NCBI GenBank assembly: GCA_023376005.1
Contig: CM042163.1
Span: forward strand, 3,213,915 to 3,277,914
Direction of reading: 5' to 3'
From: Doryteuthis pealeii
Lineage: Eukaryota > Mollusca > Cephalopoda > Myopsida > Loliginidae
DNA: 64,000 nt
The notes under the pieces were generated by a model. It made no database searches. It worked only from the letters and a program-made list of their open reading frames with translations, and was not told where the DNA came from. The translations under genes were made by a program, and so were the position numbers. Positions within the stretch are counted from its first letter, which is position 1; every line of letters begins with the position of its first letter. Positions 47,218 to 57,965 of the stretch are shown here, piece after piece.

Positions 47218-47653
47218 AAAGAGAGTGCGAGAGAAGAAGAGAGAGAGAGAGAGAAACGAGAAAGAGAGAACGAAGAGAGAGAGAAGCGAGAGAGAGAGAA
47301 CGAGAGAGAGCGAAGAGAGAGGAGAAGAACGAGAAGAGAGCGGAGAGAGAGAGAGAGAGAACGAGAGAGAGAGAGAACGAGAGAGAGAGAACGAGAGAGA
47401 GAGAGAGAGAACGAGAAGAAGAGAGAGAGAGAGACGAAGAGAGAGAGAGAGAACGAGAAAGAGAGAGAAGAACGAGAGAGAGAGAGAAGAGAACGAGAGA
47501 GAGAGAGAACGAGGAGAGAGAAGAGAACGAGAAGAGAGAGAGAGAACGAGAGAGAGAAGGCGAGAGGAGAGAGAAACGAGAGAGAGAGACGAGAGAGACG
47601 AGAGAGAGAGAGAGGAGAAGAACGAGAGAAGCGAAAGAGAGAGAGAAAAAAGN
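47218..47653. repeat. (GA)n array with GAACGAGA units and an N
   Basis: GA-rich with repeated AACGAGAGAG, ending in a single N at 47653. The overlapping ORFs on both strands are artefacts. Confidence 0.95.
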
Positions 47654-47897
47654 TGTGTAACCTGGAATTTTTTTGGAAAATAAACAGATAGTGCACGTGA
47701 CTGGTCTGGCAAGTTGTTGGTCCATTGTATGGTGGCACGTGTCCCTTCCTGTGAGCTAACAACCTCAGTTGCCAAACTTCGTTTAGGCAAACATCAGCTG
47801 TCTTTATCTTGTCTTTATTCTTGTGCTAGAAGCGGCTACCCACCATCGCCTGAGTAGGGGATGGAGGAAACCCTGGTGTATTGATTTGTTTACTTTT

Positions 47898-48195
47898 GAG
47901 ATTTATAAATGCTTAACATTTTTAAGTAGAATTTCAATGCTATTTCTATGTATATTTTAATTTTTAAATGTCTTAGAATATAAATCAAACTATCATAATT
48001 TACAAATGCTGGACATTTTTAATTAGAATTTCAATGCTATTTCTATGTATATTTTAATTTCTAAATATCTTCAAATATAAATAAAATCTTCATAATTTAC
48101 AAATGCTGGACATTTTTAAGTAGAATTTCAATGCTATTTCTATGTATATTTTGATTTTTAAATATCTTCGGATACAAATCAAATCTTCATAATGT
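47898..48195. repeat. 97-bp tandem repeat (3 copies)
   Basis: Three units with AATGCTGGACATTTTTAA, GTAGAATTTCAATGCT and TTCTATGTATATTTTAAT. Confidence 0.88.
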
Positions 48196-48358
48196 CTGCA
48201 CAAAAAAACAAGCCCTGGTGATATTTAATGTGTATATAGATTTACTTTGTCGTTAATTGTTTTATTTTCATAGTTTCATCCGGACATACATGACATACAT
48301 ATATAGCATAGCATAGCAGCATAGCAATAGCATAATCTTTACAGATCATTGCCGTCCC

Positions 48359-49055
48359 TCACAATCCCATAACTCCACCACCAGAACCCTTCCTTGCATG
48401 AGCCCTCAAATGACTCATTAAACCTGCTACAGATCCACAAAGTTTGATGCAAATATGACATTGAAAGGACTTCCTTCCCGTTGAATAAGATGATTCAGAT
48501 GAATCAGATGATAAAATTTGATGCTTATACACCACCATATGTCTTTTAAGACCAGAAGCCGACTTACAGACCTTGCCACAGATAGCACAAGACACATTGT
48601 TTGTTCCTGGAATTTGCATGGATTGACCCTGGTGAGATTTCCTATGATTGACATACATGATGGCTGTCAACTCGTGATTCGAGTAAGACCATTTCCTGCT
48701 ATTAATATTTTTTTTCATCATATTTATATGCCAGTTGTATTTGACTCTCCATTCCTGTGTTTTCTCAGATGACTCACCAGGCCAGCCTTAGAGAGACATA
48801 CTCTTCCAAATAAACCACATGTTGGAACTTCTCCACTTTGAATGTTGCTGGGCTGAAAATTACCCTTTCTAATTGACCGTTTCAGTTTTTGGTGTTTGAT
48901 TCGGTTGGACTCAAATTCTTCCACAGACAGGTAGACAGTGGCTCTCCAGCTAGGTCTATTACAAGCTAGCTTCTCCCAGTCCTCAACAGCAATAGCAGTG
49001 TTCTTCAGAGTTTCCTTGAGGCAGTCTTTAGTGCCCTTTATATATGTATAGAAGA
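48359..49055 (-). pseudogene. Non-LTR retrotransposon tail with two or three C2H2 fingers
   Basis: Minus strand. The upstream part reads DCLKETLKNTAIAVEDWEKL and RPSWRATVYLSVEEFE, then KHQKLKRSIRKGN, homologous to the tail at 56285-56905. A first finger, TCGLFGRVCLSKAGLVSHLR, has Phe where the second Cys should be. After a stop and frame change at about 48724 two intact C2H2-type fingers follow: CAICGKVCKSASGLKRH and CHICIKLCGSVAGLMSH. Such fingers probably help the element protein bind its RNA or target. No catalytic RT domain is present. Confidence 0.75.
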
Positions 49056-49572
49056 TAGATGTTCGAAATCCGAAGATTTGTTCGACAACTGGATCCTTCT
49101 TTACTCGAATTTTTTGTTCGAAGTCTGAATTGTTCAACTTCATAGCCGTTCGAGAACCGAGGTTCGACTGTAATTTGAAAATTTCTTGGACACGTTGTAT
49201 TTATAAAGATTATTTTATCAAATCGATTATCCTTTTCAATATGATCCACCAGATTAATACGGTTATCCCGATGAGTGAATTTTAAACTGTTTGGTCGTGA
49301 GTTCGATCTCCACCAAAATTTTCATTCATCTGACTTTTCACACGTTTCACAACAAATTAAAAACTAAATAGATTCGAATAAACAAAAGTTGTTTATATTG
49401 GGTTTTTATTTGTTCATTGGACTTTATGGCATGTCAACCCTTGTTGGGTTATTTTATGCCGAAGACGTTTTGTTTTATTTGTACTTGATGGGTATTCAAT
49501 TTTATTTTAACTCAATCTTTTTTAAACAAATTTTTTTAAAACCATGTTTTGTTTAGTCTGAGACAAAGGCTT

Positions 49573-50212
49573 TGTGGCGAGCCGGAAGTTCATACTTCAA
49601 CGGACAGAAGTCGAATGACAAAAATAGGTAGTTTGCGCATGGGGATTGCGCACCTTAGTAAAAATAAAAAATAAAATAAAATTCGTAAAATTCAACCAAT
49701 CAGAGGCGTTCCCGCCTAATAAGAAAAATTATCAGATAGAGCCTCGCGGAGCCTACCAGGATTCTATAAATACCCAGACTTTTTCATTTTCAAGCAGAAA
49801 GATCTCACTTGTCTAAGGGAATTCACGTCACCCTTTTTAAGAACATTTCTCACACATGCTGAAGGTATGAACTCTCTCTTTGAATAACCTACGCTATCGG
49901 AGATAAACATTAGATTCATTCAACTTATGCCTGACTGTTGTGTTGACTTTAAACTTTCACCTTTTCTTTCTCACTTAGAGATTTATAACATCTCTGCTTA
50001 TATTTTACATTGAACTTTTCAAAAAGCACCTTTTTACAGGACCTTGCCAAGTATCCTGTATTACCTTTTGTAAACCTCATGTTAATACAATGTTGTTTGT
50101 TTAATCAAGAGTTTTGTCTTCTATGCCATGTGCTTGATTGTTTTATGGTCCTTTAAATGTTTGAACACTTTTATTAAATATTGACATCAAACAGCCCCTA
50201 CCTATCACCATA
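49573..50212 (+). mobile_element. Candidate solo LTR
   Basis: 640 bp beginning TGTGGCGAGCC, with TATAAAT at 49765 and ATTAAATA near 50172, so the layout is promoter then polyadenylation signal, as in an LTR. GCTT is found on both sides (49569-49572, 50213-50216). The 3' end reads ACCATA, not the usual CA, which lowers confidence. Confidence 0.42.
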
Positions 50213-50249
50213 GCTTCAAGTCCACCTTGAAATACCTGTTATTCCTAAA

Positions 50250-50320
50250 TGGTCACTCATCTAAAAACTGAACGCTCATCATTGCTTAACTTTGATGATA
50301 TGAAGAGAACTTTTCATGTC
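50250..50320 (-). repeat. 5S rRNA-like fragment, second copy
   Basis: GGTCACTCATCTAAAAACTG, AACGCTCATCATTGCTTAAC and TTTGATGATATGAAGAGAAC, the same pattern as 19405-19475. Confidence 0.4.
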
Positions 50321-50503
50321 ACGTGATCGTTAATCAGTGAAAGTGAAAGAGTTTTTAGTTCGATTAACGAAAAGTCCAAATTAAAAGGAATAAAAATTAG
50401 CGGGACCTGTGAATATACGGCAGTATGATAATTTAATTACTACAACATTTGATATGTTTATTTAAGAGCTATTACTAAATAGTTCAGTATGTAAAAAGTA
50501 TCA

Positions 50504-50508
<5 letters not shown>

Positions 50509-50583
<75 letters not shown>
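50509..50583. repeat. (CT)n-(CA)n microsatellite
   Basis: Pure CT then pure CA, followed by poly-T. Confidence 0.97.
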
Positions 50584-50584
<1 letters not shown>

Positions 50585-51065
50585 TTTTTTTCTTTTTTGA
50601 CTTTTCATCTTTTCTTTATGTTCGATTGAAACAAATTAGCGTTATCGATTCCGTGCGTTCACACCCTCTCTCAATATTTCCCCTACTCTTTCTTTCTTTC
50701 TTTCTTTCTTTCTTATCATATTTTTTCTGTGTAGCATATCATTTTTCTTCCCTTTCTTTACATAAAAACTGAATGGTCCATTATTTAGCTGAGGTGACGA
50801 CACTCATTTGGATGGTCCCATTTTTAACCAGAGGGTGTTGCAAGATGATAACGGTTGTATTTTGTAGTAATTATTTCTTTAGGAGATTCCAATGCAAACA
50901 AAAATCGAAAGAGTTTTGCTTCTGTGTTTTTTGTACCAACTACAGTTATTTAGTAAACTTTGCTTAATTGTGACACAAAGTCATAAGTATATGGCGCACA
51001 GTGAGACTCGAACTCATTAATAATGGACCATAATTTAAACTATGTGCCCATAGTACCACTTATAT
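50585..51065. other. Nothing recognised
   Basis: CTTT microsatellite at 50691-50715; one 64-codon ORF without motif. Confidence 0.45.
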
Positions 51066-51069
51066 CCGT

Positions 51070-51480
51070 TGGGAGCGCGTGGTGTAGTTGTTATCGCCGT
51101 TGGAAATGAATTCATCGATCCGAGTTCAAATCCTGCAGTCATTAGCAATGAAGGGGTACTCCACACTCCCCAGAACCGCAGCCTCGGTACCAGACGCAGT
51201 TTAGATTCAATGGAGTTTCTAGGACGAGATGTTTTCGTATCACTTGAAAATATATACATTAACTTAAACTGGGGCTGTTCTATTGGAAATTCCACAGTTA
51301 ATTATCTCCCCTTGCTGCTAGGGGTCGAATCGCCAACATCGTATGTTGGCGCCAATACCAAAAACTTCACTTACCACGGAGCACCCACTGAGGGTAGTCA
51401 CGTAAATAGCGGTCCCTACACTTCATTCATCACTTAGCCCAAAAACAGGGCTTACTTCTAAGGACCGTTGACCTGGATGG
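51070..51480 (+). mobile_element. Composite: SINE family B head joined to family D body
   Basis: A tRNA-like head (GCGCGTGGTGTAGTTGTTAT, CGAGTTCAAATCCTGC) runs straight into ATGAAGGGGTACTCCACACT, a family D segment in the reverse sense. Either one inserted in the other or a template switch made a new chimera. Confidence 0.6.
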
Positions 51481-51484
51481 AGGC

Positions 51485-52100
51485 ATTTTTTCACAGCACA
51501 CTTTCGAAGGCAAAAAGCACACTATAGAAGGCTAAAGACCAAATAGTCTACTTGAAAAGGGCCCATTCACCGTCATTTAAAGAACTGTTAACCCAGGCGA
51601 GAAGCTTCTAAAATAGCATCCCCCATTACTTATCACAGAACCGGTTACGAGGAAGAAAGAGAAACGTCCGAAGAAGCGTACTATCAACATTTCCTACCAA
51701 ACGAATAGGATACCCCTCTTATCACCATTACTCCAAGAACTTCACTTAACTCAGATAAGTCTGGTAGCAAATACCAATAAAATTTGCAACAAGTTCTTGT
51801 ATTATTTGTCAATAGATGTATTAAATTTCCATTGTGTGTTTGTCTTCTTTGTCCGACAATTTGCCTACAACTACGGAGATATAAGAGCTCCTTCGAAATC
51901 CCGTAAATACTCTTAGATCCTCAGTGATGCCTCCCGGTTCATTGAAGATTTCAGGTCTTAGCATCAGGCCGACCCGTCCCGTATTTGAGCAAGTGATAGC
52001 TTTCCAATTATGTAGAAGGAGGACCATTATATCCGCCAATCATATCCGCCGGAAGTTCTTCCCATTATTTGAGGGTAAACCCAGATTGTATTTAGAACCC
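51485..52100. other. Nothing recognised
   Basis: Fragments only; ends at the LINE 3' tail (52109). Confidence 0.45.
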
Positions 52101-52104
52101 CCCC

Positions 52105-52109
52105 ACTGC

Positions 52110-52147
<38 letters not shown>

Positions 52148-52470
52148 GAGTTTTTCACACCAGCGTTAGCTGATGAAATTTCACTGGAGTCTGAGTGACA
52201 AGTCTCCTCGTGTCTCCTCAGGTCTCCAGAATTCTTCTGAGTATTCTAGCATATTGCAGCAATGCAGTATTCTGGATGGTCTCAATTCTTCCTCTGATTT
52301 CCAGATTCTCCAGTCTTTTTTTCCAAGCTTTTTGGCACCATTCCGAGTACACCAATTACAATTGGTATCACCATCCATAACTTTTTCAACTCGCTGGCAA
52401 GGTTCAGGTATTTGTCCATCTTTTCGTTTTCCTTCATCTTCACCCTATTGTGATCTTTAAAGAATACGAG
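52105..52470 (-). pseudogene. R2-like LINE tail with (TAA)n 3' end
   Basis: Minus strand: KENEKMDKYLNLASELKKLW, VIPIVIGVLGMVPKSLE with a frameshift in the middle, then the 3' noncoding part and the ATT/TAA tail at 52109-52147. Confidence 0.72.
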
Positions 52471-52574
52471 AATCTTTCCGTAACACACCAAATTGTATGA
52501 CTGTATCAGTTTCCTCAAATGTAATTGCCAAGTGGGTGAACTATACAGCTGTTATAAATAAAGGCAATACACTA

Positions 52575-53385
52575 TACCGGATTGGGACAATCATATAGGT
52601 GCTAGGACTTAACGGAACCAACCGACTGATGAAGGGGCACTCTCCGACCACCCGTCTAGCCTAAGTAAGAACTTGCATATCATGAACGACTCCACCACTA
52701 GAATTTCCTCGTTAAGCATACAGGTCACCACCCACGGCCAACAGGAGGTCTCATTGTGTTACGTAGTGCCTTTTCTTTGACGGTACTAAATAGGTATATG
52801 TTGCATACCCCTTTACCGGCACTACATATCTATACGTTATATACCTTCTTACGTCTTACTCTGTCGTCTGTTCTTCTGGTCGGCTCTGGTATATCTTCTA
52901 AGGTCTCGTCTGGTCTTCTATTGAGGATTCCGGGTCTGGTTTCTGTTGCTAGGGATTTCTTGTTATCAGAAGCCTTGTGCTATTGTTAGCTTTTAGTAAT
53001 AACAACAAGACTTCGATTTACAATGATGTTACTTTATTCCATAAACCCCCAGACCAGACAGTGCGCGCGGAGACTCACATCTTGCTAGCTTCGCTTCTAA
53101 CTCCTAACTCTAACTGTCTGACTGAGTTGCTTACTCCTTAAACCGGAAGGGCCTTCTATTGCCTTCCGATTCTCACGATCATCCCCAGAACGCAAGGTCA
53201 GAGTGAGGTCAAACGCTGTCACTCACTCTCAATGCCATCAGCTGTACTGATCGCCATAAGGATTTCTATACTACCTTAAAAAGATATTAGGGATCCATAA
53301 TTATGTAACAATTGGAGGAGTCTTACCCTTTTGCAGAGGTGCAGTCGGTGTATTCTACAGCCCCAGACGACAGGGCGGACACAAT
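52575..53385 (-). repeat. Family D repeat, inverted, split by a solo LTR
   Basis: Left part GACTGATGAAGGGGCACTCT and CCGTCTAGCCTAAGTAAG; right part TGCAGAGGTGCAGTCGGTGT and GACGACAGGGCGGACACA. The two halves are continuous once the LTR and one ATTG are removed. Confidence 0.72.
52757..53310 (-). mobile_element. Solo LTR, family 2, inside a family D repeat
   Basis: 554 bp beginning TGTTACGTAG and ending TTATGTAACA, flanked by ATTG (52753-52756, 53311-53314). An AATAAA on the minus strand at 53033-53038 suggests the LTR reads right to left. The surrounding family D repeat continues on both sides. Confidence 0.82.
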
Positions 53386-53665
53386 AAAGAGAAGGTCAAA
53401 AGATTCCGTTAAGGAATTATTTGAAGTGGACCCCCTTTTTTTTTAAGTGTAACAAGACTCCACGTTTAAGTGGTCAGAGGAAGAGAAAGGAAGAAATGTT
53501 GATTTTCCGATGAAGAAAATTGGGTGTGTTAGAATAAATTCAGAAGAGAAAGTCTTGCACGGGAATCTCGGATGACAAGTGGAAATCTTGAAATACAATA
53601 GTTTCCAATTGAGACACAGGGCGAACCCACCAAAGACACTGGCCTCCGACACTTTTCCTTCTTCT

Positions 53666-53682
53666 CCGAGAGAGAGAGAGGG

Positions 53683-53714
<32 letters not shown>

Positions 53715-53822
53715 AAGGAGAGAGGAAAGAGAGAAAGGAGAGAGAGAGAAAGAGAGTAGACAGAGAGAAAGGAGAGCGAGAGAAAGAGAGGAGAGAGAGA
53801 TGGAGAGAGGGGGAGAAGGAAA
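53666..53822. repeat. (GA)n microsatellite
   Basis: GA-rich with AAAG and GGAG interruptions. Confidence 0.95.
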
Positions 53823-53824
53823 TC

Positions 53825-54410
53825 TTATCACCGTAAACCACAAGATGATCACTTGAGACGTAGAAAACTGCTTTTCTTGTATAACGATCACGTGGTCGTC
53901 ACGTGACATTTGCCCCGAATACCGAATGCCTCATGGATAAAGCAAAGCATTCGCCCCACGCCCCTACTCCCCCAACCCCACCCTTTGAATATTTACGAGG
54001 CAACAACAAATACTTTGTACATTTCCTCATTTTTCTTCCAGATGTTTGGCCATTTTTTCCTGGTTAGTTCACTCTCAGAATAACAATTCTGATTGATTGA
54101 TTGATTGATTTAATGACATGTCAACTCACCTGGGATTATTTTATGCCTAGAAGCTATAAAATTGCTTTCATTGTACATTTATATTTGCATTTTTTGTGTC
54201 ATTGTTTCTTAAGAGTTTGTTTTTTTTGCACCCAATTATATGATATCAAGTATTCCTATCTAATAGAAATATCCGCGCCAATTACTATCAAGCAAGAAAC
54301 CTGAGAGACATCTTTAAGAATACAAACCCTGAAAACATTTTTAATTTTATAAAAAAAAGCAACCTTTTCAACAAAATATAACAGAACATAACCAATTATC
54401 TCCATAGAAC
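53825..54410. other. Nothing recognised
   Basis: ATTG microsatellite at 54088-54108; family D 3' module fragment at 54110-54150 (GACATGTCAACTC). Confidence 0.45.
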
Positions 54411-54414
54411 CACT

Positions 54415-54605
54415 ACTTTAAAGACTGAAATTCAAAATAACCTTTTTGGCATTAAATGGCCCACAGAATTTTGATATGCCGTAAAACAAAGCTCAAACCC
54501 CATAAAATCATTACTTTAAAGACTGAAATCCAAAATAACCTTTTTGGCATTAAATGACCCACAGAGGTTGATATGCCGTTAAACAAAACTCAAACTCAAA
54601 CTCAA
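54415..54605 (+). repeat. Family D 3' module, in tandem
   Basis: Two copies of a segment with TTTGGCATTAAATG, CCCACAGA and TTGATATGCCGT. The same module occurs at 3300-3455 (+) and 49415-49520 (-). Confidence 0.65.
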
Positions 54606-54909
54606 ATCTAATATAGATCATTTGCACACAGTTGTGCGGTTTCAAGTATTCCTATCTAATACAAAAGATGTGCATACAGTTTTTTTCCAAATATTCCTAG
54701 CTAATACTTATGATTTGATTGTTTCAAGTAATCTTTTCTATTTAATAATATTCACTTGTTTGTACACATTTAAGTGATTTCAAGTAACTAATTATAAACC
54801 TTAGTAAACAATTATATCTTCAAGTAACAATTCTTAATACAAATAATTTACAGTTATATGGCATCAAATATTCCTATCGAATTCGAATAATTCTTAAACA
54901 TAAATGGAG

Positions 54910-55165
54910 CCCTAACAGGTATTAGCATAAATAGGACTGTCACTAATATCACTACTCTTGGCCAGAGTGGACCTGGGAATAATGACAATGAAGGGGTACT
55001 CCACACTCTCCAGATCTCCAGAACTGTAGTCTCACCATCAAATATAGTTTTTTTAGTGTCATACCAAAGATACCACTTTTTGGGAGGGAGGTCTTATCTT
55101 TCTATGAAAGATACAGAAAGCGTATTCTAAGTCCCACCGACTGGACTTTAACAATTTTGGTCTAA
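54910..55165 (-). repeat. Family D repeat, inverted, partial
   Basis: CCCTAACAGGTATTAGC, GGCCAGAGTGGACCTGGGA, GAAGGGGTACTCCACACTCT and AAGTCCCACCGACTGG match the reverse of family D. Confidence 0.62.
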
Positions 55166-55319
55166 GTCCTTCCTTACACGTATACAATGATAGTCTATAA
55201 TTTTCGGAAGAGTTTTTAACATTACAATTTCTCTTATTTTTTACCAAAACCTTAATTCATTCTTTTAGGAATACTTGATATCATATAACTGTGCAAATTA
55301 TTTGTATCAGATAAGAATA

Positions 55320-55686
55320 CTTAGTATCATATCATCATCATCATCATCATTAGCACGGATATCCATGACAATCTCTCTCCATCCGTCCCTATCACACATT
55401 GTTCTCGGGAGGTCCTCTGCGCAGCATCCAGTATCCGCACAGAACTGGTCAATGTACGTCTTTTCTGGCCGACCCACACTGGCGTGCCCATGTGCTGGTT
55501 TCCATAGGAGGACGTCGCTTATGAGTTCGTCCTTGCTTCTCCAGCAGTGTCCCGCGTGTCTTGTCCGTTTTACGCGGATAGTTTTGGTGATATGTGGCAG
55601 GTGGCCGTACAGCTGTTTTCTCGTGGGGTGTTGTTTCCACGGTTTGTTTAGGATCGCATGCAGCATTCTTGTGCAGCTCCCATCTA
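55320..55686 (-). pseudogene. Non-LTR retrotransposon tail (same family), 5'-truncated
   Basis: Minus-strand frame of about 119 codons containing MLHAILNKPWKQHPTRK, RTRHAGHCWRSKDELISDV, HGHASVGRPEKTYIDQFC and GWREIVMDIRA, ending in (ATG)n. It is open over its short length but lacks the catalytic domain. It abuts the hammerhead-bearing inverted repeat at 55691-55820. Confidence 0.82.
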
Positions 55687-55754
55687 GATGGAATTGTGCG
55701 GTGTGTAGAACATAGTCCCGGTTTCGATTTCTGTCGGAGGGAAATCGTTAGTAT

Positions 55755-55800
55755 ACATCGCTGATGAGACTTAATAAAGTCGAAACAGTCTGTACGATGT
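55755..55800 (+). ncRNA. Hammerhead ribozyme motif (type I)
   Basis: Stem I is ACATCG/CGATGT (55755-55760 with 55795-55800, perfect). CTGATGA is at 55761-55767. Stem II is GACTT/AAGTC. GAAA is at 55782-55785. Stem III is ACAG-T-CTGT, almost palindromic, with the cleavage-site A at 55794. It lies inside a 23-bp perfect inverted repeat (55691-55713 with 55798-55820) next to a LINE tail. Confidence 0.85.
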
Positions 55801-55988
55801 TCTACACACCGCACAATTCTTTGCCGAGGTTCACTTGTCATGATTATTTTCTATAATTATCGAATTTTATGCGATATGCGCATTGTAATTGCCTTCAAGC
55901 AAAAATATAAATAATAATATATACTTTATTCAACAATGCTTCTAAAAAACAAACATCCAAAAAAATGTTATATATATATATATATATT

Positions 55989-56270
55989 TACCACCCCTCT
56001 GCAGAAGCAGGATGCGACATAAGGTCAATTTCTTAAGTGGAGTTTAACAGGTTTGAATTCAGAGTCTTCTTTCTTCTAGACTGGTAACCTAGCCATGATT
56101 AAAAAGCCCAAAATAGCTCTGCTATTTTTTCTGCTCTGGGGGAAGAATTGGATTCATACCTTTCCCAGGGGTATTAACGCCATGTGAAATCCAAACAGCT
56201 TCGACCAGGAATTGAACTCAGGTCGTCGAGCCCATTTCCTACGCCTCTAACCATTAGACCACGTGCCTCC
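55989..56270 (-). mobile_element. tRNA-derived SINE, family B, inverted
   Basis: From ACCACCCCTCTGCAGAAGCA to CTAACCATTAGACCACG, with the (TA)n tail at 55970-55987. Confidence 0.82.
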
Positions 56271-56284
56271 TAATAATATAATAA

Positions 56285-56905
56285 TATTAATTATGTATGG
56301 AAGTGAAACATGGACCTTATACTCGCACCAAGAGCGGCGGCTAAATACCTTCCACCTTCGCTGCCTTAGACGTGTACTGGGCATCACCTGGAGGGACAGG
56401 ATCACTAACACAGCAGTCCGAGAGAGAGCTCAACTCCCAGCCTTTACTCTCTACTGAGACAACGTCGTCTCCGATGGTTGGGTCATATACGTCGGATGGA
56501 TGATGGACGAATCCCGAAAGACATCCTGTATGGAGAGCTAACATCTGGTAAAAGACAGATTGGTCGCCCCCTGCTGCGATTCAAGGATGTCTGCAAAAAT
56601 GATCACAGGTGCTTTGGCATTGTCCCTTCCAGCTGGGAAAATTTGGCTCAAGACCGCCCTCGGTGGCGGCAGAATCTCCATAGAGGACTGTACATGTCAG
56701 AAATCACCCTGATACAACATCATGAAGCTAAGAGGTCCATAAGAAAGCAACGGCAACAAAGCATCGGAACATCATCATCTACAGGGACAATCTACAAATG
56801 CAAAATCTGTGGTCGAGAATGTTTCTCAAACATCGGACTTCATAGTTACAGGAGGTGCTGCAACTTCAGGGGCACACAAAAACTTTTATCATAGTCTTTC
56901 GAGAC
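56285..56905 (+). pseudogene. Non-LTR retrotransposon tail with C-terminal C2H2 finger
   Basis: Begins YGSETWTLYSHQERRLNTFH, then LRCLRRVLGITWRDRI, the post-RT region of many animal LINEs. A break near 56457 shifts the frame. It continues GHIRRMDDGRIPKDILYGEL, DVCKNDHRCFG, RPRWRQNLHRG and HHEAKRSIRKQRQQ. Near the end comes a zinc-finger-like YKCKICGRECFSNIGLHSYR and RCC. The second His of a classic C2H2 is replaced by Cys (C2HC), possibly functional or mutated. The 5' part of the element is missing. Confidence 0.8.
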
Positions 56906-56951
56906 TGAATTGCCAATGAATATATATATTTGTCTATTTTCTTTCTTTCAG

Positions 56952-57051
56952 TTTCCAAACTCGGTTTTGCTGAACTTCATAAACAACTGAAACATTTACG
57001 AAAAATTCCGGACATTGTCAACACCGGTGACACTTATTACAGCCTTACCAA
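56952..57051 (+). CDS. LBP/BPI-family protein, internal exon (exon a)
   Basis: Internal exon of 100 bp between a pyrimidine-rich acceptor ending TTTCTTTCAG and the donor GTAAGTATC. Only one frame is open: two leading bases, 32 codons, two trailing bases. It reads SKLGFAELHKQLKHLRKIPD and then IVNTGDTYYSLT. This fits the N-terminal segment of LBP/BPI proteins, where a helix with Leu and Lys repeats leads to an IPD motif and then a strand with a TYYSLT-like sequence (family: Y-S-F/L). Known family role: secreted or granule proteins that bind bacterial lipopolysaccharide through a boomerang of two lipid-binding barrels. The preceding exon with signal peptide is not recognised upstream. The leading phase means that exon should end with one base of a split codon. 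Functional naming rests on the combined three-exon product; orthology to BPI or LBP is not resolved. Confidence 0.82.
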
Positions 57052-57056
57052 GTAAG

Positions 57057-57057
<1 letters not shown>

Positions 57058-57128
<71 letters not shown>
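57058..57128. repeat. (CT)n microsatellite directly after the exon a donor
   Basis: Starts seven bases after the exon end, so it follows the donor GTAAGTAT almost at once. Confidence 0.96.
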
Positions 57129-57177
57129 GTTTATATACCCGATATGTTAGAAGACTATATAACAATTTAATTCAACA

Positions 57178-57965
57178 TCACCAATCAAAACACTTTGGTC
57201 CTTATTTAAGCTCGACGGTCGGTCGGAAAGGGCCCTTCCGATTAATCGACAGGTTACGTCAATCCCTAGCACCAATATGATTGTCTCAACCCTATGGCTC
57301 TTATGTTGTAATCCAACAAAGATTACTAAATGAGAAATGAGAAATAACTTTATAACATTAACAAAATACAATACTCGCCAGCGGCGTGGAAGTGAGTAAA
57401 CCACTGCTCGTGGTATAAGACTACACAGTCAGCATAATACTCCCGTATTTATGAGGATTGGGACATACCCATTAATGTTTATAGGTAAGGTATAGAATAT
57501 CTTATGATAAGCCCTGACCCTTTTTATCATATATGTACAAGAAGGCAGTGCCTGAGGGTCTTAGTGTACTGGGTATGACGTGAAACTCTATCTGATGATG
57601 AAGTTTCAATTCTGGAGCTTTGAGGAATGTGGAGTACCCTTCACCACCTTACTCCCAGATCCACTTTGAGGGTCTTAATGTCCTGGGTATGACGTGAAAC
57701 TCTATCTGATGATGAAGTTCCAATTCTGGAGCTTTGAGGAATGTGGAGTACCCCTTCACCACCATTACTTTCAGGTCTACTCTGACCCGGAGTAGTGGTA
57801 CCTGTTAGTGTCCCATCAATGGATTAGAAGAAAAAATGTATTTTTTTAAAATTGAATCTAAAAAGAAAATTGAACACCCATCAAGAATGAATAAAACAAA
57901 ACGTCTTCGGCATAAAATAACCCAACAAGGGTTTACATGCCGTACAACCAAGCAACCAAGCAACT
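57178..57965 (+). repeat. Family D interspersed repeat, with a 196-bp insertion
   Basis: Matches the repeat at 44602-45062 and 36590-37105: a start near ACTTTGGTCCTTATTTAAGC, a middle with CCCTTTTTATCATAT and GACGTGAAACTCTATCTGAT, and the end GGCATAAAATAACCCAACA with ACATGCCGT. The middle segment is partly duplicated here (57556-57660 and 57660-57770). Confidence 0.75.
57306..57501. mobile_element. 196-bp insertion with 5-bp target duplication
   Basis: The family D sequence is interrupted after CTCTTATG and resumes at TTATGATAAGCCC, so TTATG is present at both ends (57301-57305, 57502-57506). The insert is not otherwise recognised. It could be a short solo LTR or a small non-autonomous element. 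Confidence 0.55.

Noticed and set aside
46826..47790. Overlapping Ser/Leu/Arg and Arg/Glu frames
   Set aside because: GA microsatellite read on both strands and across an N; ends lie in repeat E.
48359..48721. Host zinc-finger transcription factor exon
   Set aside because: The upstream sequence is a LINE C-terminal block homologous to 56285-56905, so the fingers are better explained as part of the LINE.
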